Source: Anaerolineae bacterium (GTDB lineage Bacteria; Chloroflexota; Anaerolineae; JAKLPW01). From it: a DNA stretch of 38,414 nt. The stretch spans positions 1 to 38,414 of the forward strand of contig JAKLPW010000251.1 of assembly GCA_022013675.1 (NCBI GenBank). Reading direction: 5' to 3'. The position numbers and the translations under genes were made by a program. This document shows, piece by piece, positions 25,511 to 33,084 of the stretch (its first letter is position 1; every line of letters begins with the position of its first letter). The notes below the pieces were generated by a model. That model was not told where the DNA came from, did not search any database, and saw only the letters and a list, made by a program, of their open reading frames with translations.

Positions 25511-26030
25511 GTAGTGAGATAAGCCCTACCTCATCCCCCTTGCCTTCACCCATCTCCCCCAGCCTACTCTCCAGGGCACGCGAGACATGGGAAGGGACCA
25601 TCTGTTCCACACAGCCTCCCGCCATAGCGACCTCTTTCACGATGCTGGAGCTAAGAAACGCGTATTCGAGGCTCGTCATCAAGCAGACCATGTCTATATG
25701 AGCGGCTAGCTTGCGATTGGTCAGAGCCATCTGGTATTCCAACTCGAAGTCGGATATGACCCTGAGCCCCCTCACGATGAAGCTAGCGCCAACCTTTGTG
25801 GCATAATCCACCGTGAGCCCATTATAGCTTGCTACTTCGATATTGTCCAGGCCCGCAATGGCTTCCTTGACCATAAGGACGCGTTCTTCGGTCGAAAACA
25901 ACAGAGTCTTCAGCGGGCGACTGTACACGGCAATGATAAGCCGATCAACTAAAGCCGCGGCTCGGCGGGCGATATCCACATGCCCATGATGCACCGGATC
26001 GAAGGTGCCTGGGTAGATAGCTACTCTCAT
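25503..26030 (-). CDS. coaD: Phosphopantetheine adenylyltransferase
   Basis: Catalyses the fourth step of coenzyme A synthesis, transferring AMP from ATP to 4'-phosphopantetheine. The protein has 175 residues from the ATG at 26030, beginning RVAIYPGTFDPVHHGH, which holds the nucleotidyltransferase HxGH motif. FIVRGLRVISDFELEYQMALTNRKL and the C-terminal SSSIVKEVA are standard. It starts 16 nt after the recG stop and its end overlaps the following coiled-coil gene, so all are likely co-transcribed. Confidence 0.96.
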   Translation of the reverse strand: MRVAIYPGTFDPVHHGHVDIARRAAALVDRLIIAVYSRPLKTLLFSTEERVLMVKEAIAGLDNIEVASYNGLTVDYATKVGASFIVRGLRVISDFELEYQMALTNRKLAAHIDMVCLMTSLEYAFLSSSIVKEVAMAGGCVEQMVPSHVSRALESRLGEMGEGKGDEVGLISLRD

Positions 26031-26046
26031 GGCTTGCCCCAATCCC

Positions 26047-28491
26047 CTAGCTAGGATCCCCCTGACCCTTCCAAAACGCTGCGACCTTCTTCGCCAGCAA
26101 CCGGTGCTCAGTACGCTCAAGGTTTGGATCACGCTCGAACAACTCCAGCGCGTGCACGCGGGCATCCTCAAGGATGCGCACATCGCTCAGACGTGCCACT
26201 TTGAGACTGGGCAGCCCACTCTGGCGGGTACCAAAAAACTCCCCTGGCCCACGCATCTTCAGATCTTCTTCCGCCAGCCTGAACCCGTCCTGTATCTCTT
26301 GCATGAGCCTGAGTCGCTGCTCACCCTCAGGGGTGGGGGCATCGGCCAACAGCAAGCAATAGGCTTGATCTTCCCCTCGGCCTACCCGCCCCCTGAACTG
26401 GTGGAGCTGCGCCAGACCAAAACGATTAGCTCCCTCCACCAACATCACAGTTGCATTCTGCACGTCGATTCCCACTTCCACCACTGCCGTCGAAACCAGG
26501 ATGTCATACTCACCACGGTAGAAGGCATCCATCACCGCCCGTTTCTCAGCGCTCTTCATACGTCCGTGCAGCAAACCCAGATGCAAGTTCGGGAAGACCA
26601 CCTTTTGCAGACGCTGATGCTCCTCCACCGCTGCTCGAGCCTCGATCTTGTCTGATTCTTCGACCAGGGGGCAGATTATGAAAGCCTGCCTTCCGGACTC
26701 GATCTGGGAACGAACGAACTCATACGCACGCTCGCGCTCCAGTGGCGGAATCCAATGCGTCTTGACAGGCTTCCGATGGGGAGGCATCTCGTCAATCACC
26801 GTGATGTCCAGATCCCCATAGAGAGTGAGCGAAAGCGTACGAGGAATTGGAGTCGCACTCATGACCAACACATGAGCCGCATGAATGCCATCTTCCTTGC
26901 CTCGCAGGGCGGCTCGCTGAAGAACTCCAAACCGATGCTGCTCGTCTATGATAGCCAATCCGAGGTCCTTGAACGTCACACTCCCCTGTATCAACGCATG
27001 TGTGCCCACAGCGATGTCCACATCACCCTCGGCCAAAGCGCTGTGTATGCACTCCTTCTCCCCAGGCGTAACACTGCCGGTCAACAACTCGATGCGAATG
27101 CGCGACAGATCAACGCCAAGATCGGGGGCCGAGTGTTTCATCACCGTCTTCAAAATCGAAGTGAAATTCTTGTAGTGCTGCTCGGCCAGGATCTCTGTCG
27201 GAGCCATAATAGCTGCCTGCAACCCATTGGTGATGGTTGTCAAGATGGCCGCGAGAGCCACTACCGTCTTCCCTGAACCCACATCACCCTGGAGCAGTCG
27301 GCTCATGGGACGCGAACTGTTCAGATCGCCATGGATCTCGCGGATGGCGCGCATCTGGGCATTAGTAAGCTCGAAGGGCAGTGCATCAAAAAGACGTTGC
27401 AGCAAAACCTCGTCTGTGCTCAGGGCATGGCCTTTCTGGGACTGCCAGTCTTGCCTCTGGCGTAACACCCCAAGCTGTATCAGGAAGAACTCCTCGAAAC
27501 ACAAACGACGGCGAGCCTTCTCCAGCAATTCGTGATTGTCGGGAAAGTGAATCTGACTCAGAGCAGTGGGCAAATTGAGAAGGTTGGCTCTCTGCCTGAG
27601 ACTGGCAGGAAACGGATCAACGACTCGGGGAACCCAGTATTCCAGAGTAGCCTTGATAAGTTTTCTCAGCCAGCGAGCCCCAACTCCATCGGTGAGCGGA
27701 TACACCGGAACGATACGGCCTGTGTGTATCATTTCTTTGTCTAACGGCTCCCACACGGGGGACTCCAAGACCAGCCGTCCCAGGTATTCTCCCACCTTCC
27801 CGCTGAGCACGATCTCTCGCCCCGGGCGCAGACGTTTGGCAAGATATGGTTGATTGAACCACGTAGCCTGTAACACCCCTGTGCTATCGCCAATGATGGA
27901 AGTAGTGACCACGATGCCAGATCGAGCAATACGACTCCGTGTCTCTTCCACTCGTCCTAGAACGGTTACTTCCTCACCATACATCAAATTACTGATGGTC
28001 TTGAGAGCACTGAAATCATCGTACTGCCTGGGGAACAGGTAGAGTAGATCATCGACCGTCGTCACACCCAGCCGCTGCAGCCTCTTAGCATAGCCAATAC
28101 TGACGCCACGAAGAGAAGTGACCGGCGAATCGAGCGACTGATCGGGCTGCGAAGGTGGACGCCTTGCCGGCTTCTCGACCTTCTTTCCCACTCTCTTCGG
28201 GGAAGCACTGGCCGAATGCTTCGTCTCCATCTCGGAGATGGCCGCCAGCACCTCGTTGATATTCCTCACCCTTGCAGAGATACCCTGAGCCCCATAGTCC
28301 TTCAACTTCTCTTTGATCATCTCGATCAAGCGAAACTCATCCGGTTGAGAGGATTCTTCAGTAGCATCCTGCTCCCAAAACGCCAGAAACCGGTCCAGGC
28401 CACCCATGACAGCCCGATTGACGCACCCCTGCTCTCGTTCTAGAGTGATTATCTTCCGTAGCTTCTGAAATGCCAACGACATAGGTGACAT
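26047..28491 (-). CDS. recG: ATP-dependent DNA helicase RecG
   Basis: Branch-migrating helicase that rescues stalled forks and processes Holliday junctions. About 814 residues from the ATG at 28491 (another ATG at 28482). The first ~110 residues are an extra helical domain absent from E. coli RecG (693 residues) but present in longer forms such as that of Thermotoga. The wedge domain begins near LRGVSIGYAKRLQRLG and the OB fold covers VTVLGRVEETRSR. Helicase motifs are Walker A GDVGSGKT, DEQHRFG (DExH), VMSATPIPRT, LLHGRMK and the QFRGRVGRG motif. It follows degV by 13 nt. Confidence 0.97.
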   Translation of the reverse strand: MSPMSLAFQKLRKIITLEREQGCVNRAVMGGLDRFLAFWEQDATEESSQPDEFRLIEMIKEKLKDYGAQGISARVRNINEVLAAISEMETKHSASASPKRVGKKVEKPARRPPSQPDQSLDSPVTSLRGVSIGYAKRLQRLGVTTVDDLLYLFPRQYDDFSALKTISNLMYGEEVTVLGRVEETRSRIARSGIVVTTSIIGDSTGVLQATWFNQPYLAKRLRPGREIVLSGKVGEYLGRLVLESPVWEPLDKEMIHTGRIVPVYPLTDGVGARWLRKLIKATLEYWVPRVVDPFPASLRQRANLLNLPTALSQIHFPDNHELLEKARRRLCFEEFFLIQLGVLRQRQDWQSQKGHALSTDEVLLQRLFDALPFELTNAQMRAIREIHGDLNSSRPMSRLLQGDVGSGKTVVALAAILTTITNGLQAAIMAPTEILAEQHYKNFTSILKTVMKHSAPDLGVDLSRIRIELLTGSVTPGEKECIHSALAEGDVDIAVGTHALIQGSVTFKDLGLAIIDEQHRFGVLQRAALRGKEDGIHAAHVLVMSATPIPRTLSLTLYGDLDITVIDEMPPHRKPVKTHWIPPLERERAYEFVRSQIESGRQAFIICPLVEESDKIEARAAVEEHQRLQKVVFPNLHLGLLHGRMKSAEKRAVMDAFYRGEYDILVSTAVVEVGIDVQNATVMLVEGANRFGLAQLHQFRGRVGRGEDQAYCLLLADAPTPEGEQRLRLMQEIQDGFRLAEEDLKMRGPGEFFGTRQSGLPSLKVARLSDVRILEDARVHALELFERDPNLERTEHRLLAKKVAAFWKGQGDPS

Positions 28492-28504
28492 TGACCCCGT
28501 AGTT

Positions 28505-29347
28505 CTACGCGCCCTCGTAAACAACAACGCCCACGCTGTCAGGCCCCAGATGGGTAGCCAATGCGGGGCCGAATGTCCTGAGGTCAATCTCCTTTTCCGG
28601 AAAGATCTCATTGAGACGCATCAGTAACTCCTGAGACTCTGGAGTAGCCCTGCCCTGCACAACGGTTATACTCTCGATGCGGGGAAACTCCACCACGAAC
28701 TCCAGTAGACGATCGATGGCCCTGCCTCGGCTTCTGGCTTTACTCAGAGGCATGATCTCTCCGTCTTCCAGCACAAGGACCGGCCGGGTGCTCAACAACC
28801 CTCCAACCAGGGCGCGTGCTTTGCCGATGCGTCCGCCACGTCTCAGGTACTCCAGTGTGTTGACGAAAAGCACGAGATAGATCTTAGGGATCAACCCTCG
28901 AACATATCGCACTATCTCATCAAGCCCATCCCCAGCAGCCGCTTTTCTGGCAGCTTCCACTACCAAGAGACCCAATCCCCAGGAAGCCTGCAGAGAATCG
29001 ATGGTAACGACACGGGTTGTCCCCAGGAAATGCTCAGCCGCCTGATCAGCCATTTCCAGAGTGCGGCTCAGTTTGGAAGAGATATGGATGGAAACAATAC
29101 CGTTAGTCTCTCGACTCAGACGGTCGTATTGCTGTCGGAACTCGTCCTTCGTAGGGGGAGAAGTCGTGGGATTGATAGGTCCCTTGGACAGCCGTCGGTA
29201 GAACTCGGCGCTATCAATCTCCACCCCATCTCGGAATGTCTCGCTCCCGATATGAACGTACATAGGTATGACTGTGATTCCCAGTTCATCAACCAAAGTT
29301 TTGGGAATTTCAGCAGTGCTATCAGTCACGATACGTACCCGGCGCAT
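28505..29347 (-). CDS. DegV family fatty-acid-binding protein (FakB-like)
   Basis: DegV-fold protein of 280 residues that should hold a fatty acid for phosphorylation by FakA. It begins MRRVRIVTDSTAEIP at the ATG 29347, preceded by GGAGG at 8-9 nt. TSPPT in the first domain and the later VDSLQASWGLGLLV and GRIGKARALVGGLL are family marks. It lies 16 nt after fakA, a pairing that supports the kinase-carrier relation. The particular fatty acid bound cannot be told from sequence. Confidence 0.9.
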   Translation of the reverse strand: MRRVRIVTDSTAEIPKTLVDELGITVIPMYVHIGSETFRDGVEIDSAEFYRRLSKGPINPTTSPPTKDEFRQQYDRLSRETNGIVSIHISSKLSRTLEMADQAAEHFLGTTRVVTIDSLQASWGLGLLVVEAARKAAAGDGLDEIVRYVRGLIPKIYLVLFVNTLEYLRRGGRIGKARALVGGLLSTRPVLVLEDGEIMPLSKARSRGRAIDRLLEFVVEFPRIESITVVQGRATPESQELLMRLNEIFPEKEIDLRTFGPALATHLGPDSVGVVVYEGA

Positions 29348-29363
29348 AGTCTTAGCCTCCAAC

Positions 29364-31040
29364 TTACTCCACGGAGATAATGTAGTGATAGTGAGGCTGG
29401 CCCCCATCCAATATTTCGAGCTCGTGATCGGGATACATACTCTGAACCCTCTCCGCGAGAGCCTGCCCATCTGAAGGACTCACGTCCGTACCATGATAGA
29501 GAGTGATGATCTCGTATTCATCAAGACCCAGGTGCTGCAAACTGCCATCCACGACCTCATCCAGGCTCTTTCCCGAGACCACTAGCGTCCCGTTAAGTAG
29601 CCCCATGAACTCCCCTTCAGCTACTTCCAGCCCATCCATCGTTGCGTCGCGGACAGCAGTGGTGATCTCGATGGTCTGCACCTCGGCGGCAGCACGGGTC
29701 ATGAGGACGGCGTTTGCGTCCAGACCAACCTGGTAATTGAAAGCCAAGAGAGCACTTATTCCCTGAGGTATAGTCTTCGTAGGCACAACGACCACATTCC
29801 TGGCTGATAGTTTCCGCGCCTGCTGGGCCGCCATGATGATATTCGAATTATTGGGAAGAAGGATCACGTCATGCACCGGAAGAGCATCCACGGCACGCAT
29901 GAGGTCCTGAGTACTCGGATTCATTGTCTGACCACCAGCCACAGTGACCCCCACTCCAAGACTTTCGAACACGCCTTGGAATCCATCTCCCGATACCACG
30001 GCTACAATGGCGATTCCACTCGCTATGCTCTGGGGAGAATCAGCAACGATGGCTCTCGCGGAAGCGAATTCCTCGACCTGCGCTTGGAGGTTCTCAACCG
30101 TGATGTCACTAAGAGTCCCAACACGAGCCCCATACTCAATCGCCGCCCCAGGCTTATCGGTATGCACGTGCACCTTGACGTTCCTACTGTCCCCCACGAC
30201 CAAGACTGAATCACCCATGGAGGCAATAGTCTTTCTAATCTCAAGCACGTCCAGATTCTCGCCCCTAACGACAAACATGGCCTCGAAGCCGTATTCCTCT
30301 CCCGCCATTGCCTGGACAAACGCGCCGCCCACCTCTACAACGCCCGCTGCTAGAGTCTCGCCCTTCAAACCACGCAGAGCGCCTTCCAGTATGGTCAGAA
30401 GCCCCTGACCACCAGCATCCACCACGCCTGCATCGGCTAGAACGGACAACAGCATGGGAGTATGAGCCACGGACTCCCTTGCCTGGCAGACGGTCGTTTC
30501 CAGAACGCGAATGATACCTTTCTCTTCAGAAGCGGCCGCAGAGGCCGCCTCGGCGGATTCTCGAGCAACAGTCAGGATTGTACCCTCCACCGGTTTGATA
30601 ACACCCTTATAAGCAGTGGCGGAGCCTTCCTGCAGGGCTGCTGCTAGCTCCAGCGCCGTAAAGTTCTCCTTTTCTCCCAACACCTTAGCCATACCTCTGA
30701 ACACCTGGGAGAGTATGACGCCGGAGTTCCCCCTGGCACCCATCAGCGACCCATGGGCCAGCGCCTTCGATAGGGTTCCCACCGATGGCTTGTCCGTCGT
30801 GGACATCTCTCGCAGGGCAGCCTGCATGGTAAGATGCATGTTTATGCCGGTATCGCCATCAGGAACTGGATAGACATTCAGCGAGTTTATATGTTCCACA
30901 TGCTGTTCCAACCATACAGCACCCGCCTCCATCATCCGGCGGAAGCACTCACCATCGCAAAGAAGTAGCAGGTCCGGGTGCTCCGAATGTTGATCGTTTT
31001 CCACATCACAGTCTGTCTGAATTTTCTCTTCCCTGGCCAA
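29364..31040 (-). CDS. fakA: Fatty acid kinase subunit FakA-like (DAK2 domain protein, YloV)
   Basis: Kinase subunit of 558 residues: an N-terminal DhaL/DAK2-type nucleotide domain (about 30-230) with the PVPDGDTGINM metal-binding motif and MGARGNSGVILSQ, then a middle domain and a C-terminal domain ending in DGGQPHYHYIISVE. In characterised systems FakA phosphorylates fatty acids carried by a FakB (DegV) partner, here the next gene. The start is uncertain: the frame opens with TTG at 31040, with GGAGG about 13 nt upstream, and the conserved part starts only near residue 28. It follows the Asp23-family gene, as in Bacillus yloU-yloV. Confidence 0.93.
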   Translation of the reverse strand: MAREEKIQTDCDVENDQHSEHPDLLLLCDGECFRRMMEAGAVWLEQHVEHINSLNVYPVPDGDTGINMHLTMQAALREMSTTDKPSVGTLSKALAHGSLMGARGNSGVILSQVFRGMAKVLGEKENFTALELAAALQEGSATAYKGVIKPVEGTILTVARESAEAASAAASEEKGIIRVLETTVCQARESVAHTPMLLSVLADAGVVDAGGQGLLTILEGALRGLKGETLAAGVVEVGGAFVQAMAGEEYGFEAMFVVRGENLDVLEIRKTIASMGDSVLVVGDSRNVKVHVHTDKPGAAIEYGARVGTLSDITVENLQAQVEEFASARAIVADSPQSIASGIAIVAVVSGDGFQGVFESLGVGVTVAGGQTMNPSTQDLMRAVDALPVHDVILLPNNSNIIMAAQQARKLSARNVVVVPTKTIPQGISALLAFNYQVGLDANAVLMTRAAAEVQTIEITTAVRDATMDGLEVAEGEFMGLLNGTLVVSGKSLDEVVDGSLQHLGLDEYEIITLYHGTDVSPSDGQALAERVQSMYPDHELEILDGGQPHYHYIISVE

Positions 31041-31090
31041 AGGGGAAATCCCTCCAGTCTAATGCACTCACGATGAGTCAAAGAACTCTC

Positions 31091-31447
31091 TTATTCGTGG
31101 TTACTCACTCGCAAACCCTGTACGTGTACGTTGACTTCGCTTACGGGCATGCCCAACGTCTTCTCAACGTTGAATTTGACCGTCGATATGATGTTATGCG
31201 AGACCTCCGAAATACGGACGCCGTATTCCATGACAATGTATAGATCAATCACAACACGCTGATCTGCAATTCTCGCCTCCACTCCCCGATGGTAGCTTCC
31301 CCTTTGTAGAAGTTCGGCCAGGCCATCGCGTAACACATTGGCAGCCATACCTACCACGCCGTAACACTGAAGCACGGCATCGCTGGCAACACTGGCGATG
31401 GCCACCGGATGGACATCTATGGTTCCAAGTCTCGTGTCTTCCACCAT
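31091..31447 (-). CDS. Asp23/Gls24 family protein (YloU-like)
   Basis: A 118-residue member of the Asp23/Gls24 family from the ATG at 31447, with GAGGTG 5-6 nt upstream. Conserved parts are [46 protein letters not shown] and the closing [13 protein letters not shown]. It precedes fakA and is divergent from rpmB, exactly the Bacillus yloU arrangement. It may be a membrane-recruited partner in envelope maintenance; the function of YloU-type proteins is poorly known. It is a paralogue of the gene before nusB. Confidence 0.9.
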   Translation of the reverse strand: MVEDTRLGTIDVHPVAIASVASDAVLQCYGVVGMAANVLRDGLAELLQRGSYHRGVEARIADQRVVIDLYIVMEYGVRISEVSHNIISTVKFNVEKTLGMPVSEVNVHVQGLRVSNHE

Positions 31448-31522
31448 CAATTCACCTCAGCGTGAGACAAAATCAACTGCCAGACTTTGGGAGTCGCGTT
31501 CCTGCACACTCCAAGCCCAAGT

Positions 31523-31551
31523 TTGCACGTGGGGCCCTCTTGTGGTATTAT
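31523..31551 (+). promoter_or_regulatory. Sigma-70 promoter of rpmB
   Basis: TTGCAC (31523-31528), a 17-nt spacer and TATTAT (31546-31551). The leader before rpmB would be about 70 nt and includes a hairpin. Confidence 0.7.
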
Positions 31552-31580
31552 TACCGCGTCATAGTAAATAGATCTTTCAC

Positions 31581-31599
31581 GCGGCAGAGTATCTGCCGC
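31581..31599 (+). other. Hairpin in the rpmB leader
   Basis: Perfect 7-bp stem GCGGCAG/CTGCCGC with an AGTAT loop, ending 11 nt before GGAGG. It may influence ribosome access or RNA stability; there is no T-run, so it is not a terminator. Confidence 0.5.
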
Positions 31600-31626
31600 T
31601 CGACACCGTATAGGAGGTACAGTAGC

Positions 31627-31812
31627 ATGTCTGGAAAATGTGACATCTGTGGCAAGGGCCGTCAGTTCGGACATAACGTCAGCCATTCCAAGCAACGCAC
31701 CAAACGTAGCTGGAAACCGAATCTTCAGAACGCAACAGTTCAGGACGGTGATGAAGTTCGTCGCCTCCGCGTTTGCACACGGTGCTTGCGAACCCTGCAA
31801 AAGCACGAGTAG
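31627..31812 (+). CDS. rpmB: 50S ribosomal protein L28
   Basis: A 61-residue ribosomal protein starting at the ATG 31627 with GGAGG about 10 nt upstream. It begins [20 protein letters not shown] and includes [10 protein letters not shown], both diagnostic of L28. Two CxxC pairs (CDIC and CTRC) mark it as the zinc-binding form. It is divergent from the asp23-fakA operon and convergent with rpe. Confidence 0.96.
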   Translation: MSGKCDICGKGRQFGHNVSHSKQRTKRSWKPNLQNATVQDGDEVRRLRVCTRCLRTLQKHE

Positions 31813-31858
31813 CTACCATTTGAGCTGTCGCATCTCGTCCAGCCGATGCACTTCCCAG

Positions 31859-31894
31859 GCCAGTCTCCAACCAGGGGACTGGCTTCATCCTTTT
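31859..31894 (+). terminator. Terminator after rpmB
   Basis: Arms GCCAGTC (31859-31865) and GACTGGC (31877-31883), with extra inner CC/GG pairing, are followed by TTCATCCTTTT. It lies 47 nt after the rpmB stop. Confidence 0.65.
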
Positions 31895-31941
31895 CCGAAC
31901 CCGCAGCCTATTGCCAATACCGCGGATCCTGTGCAACTCTT

Positions 31942-32616
31942 CTAGCCAAGACCGCTCGTACACTCACGCAGACTCCGAATAGCCGCCTCGACACCCTCTT
32001 CGTGACCGAATACGGCGTGGCCCACAACCAGGACGTTGGCCCCCGCTGTTACGACCTCCGGAGCAGTCTCAGTATTGATCCCCCCATCCACCTCCAGCAT
32101 ACACGCTGGCTGGAGCTCAGTTATCATCTGCCTGACTAGCTCTATCTTGCCTAGCATGCTGGCGATGAACTCCTGCCCCCCAAAGCCTGGGTTCACTGTC
32201 ATTACCAGCACCAGATCCAGATAGCTCAGGATCTCCCTAAGCAGGTCGGCCGGAGTTGCCGGATTGAGCGCGACACCAGCCATCACACCGAGACTACTGA
32301 TGTACTGTATGGTACGATGCAGATGCGTGCAAGTCTCCCAGTGGACGCAAAGACCACTAGCCCCCGCCTGGGCAAAAGCCTCCAGGTAGCGATCGGGCTC
32401 TTCGATCATCAAATGCACAAAGATGGGTAGATCAGTAACCCCTCGCACGGCATTGACCACCAGTGGCCCAACAGTTATGTTAGGTACAAAATGGCCATCC
32501 ATCACATCAATGTGAATGAAATCCGCCCCTGCCTTCTCGGCTTCTTGCACCTGCTCCCCGAGGCGAGCAAAATCTGCGGATAGTATGGATGGTGCAATGC
32601 ATATCCGACGAGTCAT
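31942..32616 (-). CDS. rpe: Ribulose-phosphate 3-epimerase
   Basis: TIM-barrel enzyme of the pentose phosphate pathway that interconverts ribulose 5-phosphate and xylulose 5-phosphate. The 224-residue length is normal. Metal-binding and catalytic segments are visible: IAPSILSADFARLGEQ at the start, HIDVMDGHFVPN, HLMIEEPDRY, MTVNPGFGGQEF, and the catalytic aspartate in EVDGGIN. The ATG at 32616 follows a GGGGGCACT stretch. It is next to rpmB, as in Bacillus-type clusters, and has a plausible promoter of its own. Confidence 0.96.
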   Translation of the reverse strand: MTRRICIAPSILSADFARLGEQVQEAEKAGADFIHIDVMDGHFVPNITVGPLVVNAVRGVTDLPIFVHLMIEEPDRYLEAFAQAGASGLCVHWETCTHLHRTIQYISSLGVMAGVALNPATPADLLREILSYLDLVLVMTVNPGFGGQEFIASMLGKIELVRQMITELQPACMLEVDGGINTETAPEVVTAGANVLVVGHAVFGHEEGVEAAIRSLRECTSGLG

Positions 32617-32677
32617 AGTGCCCCCTGGATCGCCCAGCTCACCACAGTTTCACTTCAAGCCCACACTACTGCCCGTA

Positions 32678-32706
32678 ATGATACACTGTATCCTAAGAAA
32701 AAGCAA
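32678..32706 (-). promoter_or_regulatory. Candidate sigma-70 promoter of rpe
   Basis: On the minus strand TTGCTT (32701-32706), a 17-nt spacer and TATCAT (32678-32683), about 60 nt before the rpe ATG. Confidence 0.5.
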
Positions 32707-33084
32707 GCATGGTGTCAAACAGGTTCGGCCTCGTCCACACCACAACTTGGCTCTAATTCCAAGAACAGGATCGGCCCGCCAACTCTCATCAACACACAAT
32801 CCACCGCACCCGAGGAACAGGAGCAACGCCCCAGATCTCTTTTCCTTTCCTCATCGCACTTTCCCCAGAATTGGCAACACACACCGGAACCAGATCGCCC
32901 ACAGACTTGACTCAACCAACATCTGCACTATACTCTACAGAGAGGATTGGAGTTGAACCCATCGAGCACTACCACTCCACTTCCAATATGACAGTAACCT
33001 ACCTCCACACCCCAACCGCTCACTGCACATTGCAGATGCGTGCACCTAGTGCGTATAAGATGCTAAGGGAGTACACACATACTC
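32707..33084. other. Intergenic region between divergent rpe and dhaR
   Basis: Apart from the dhaR promoter I see no gene, strong hairpin or repeat. An open frame at 32516-32956 on the plus strand has no start signals and mostly mirrors rpe. Confidence 0.5.
32907..32934 (+). promoter_or_regulatory. Candidate sigma-70 promoter of the DhaR-like gene
   Basis: TTGACT (32907-32912), a 16-nt spacer and TATACT (32929-32934). The leader is about 140 nt. Confidence 0.5.

Noticed and set aside
32940-32980. tRNA-like GGAGTTGAACCC sequence
   Set aside because: No cloverleaf can be built around it; the resemblance to a T-loop region is by chance.
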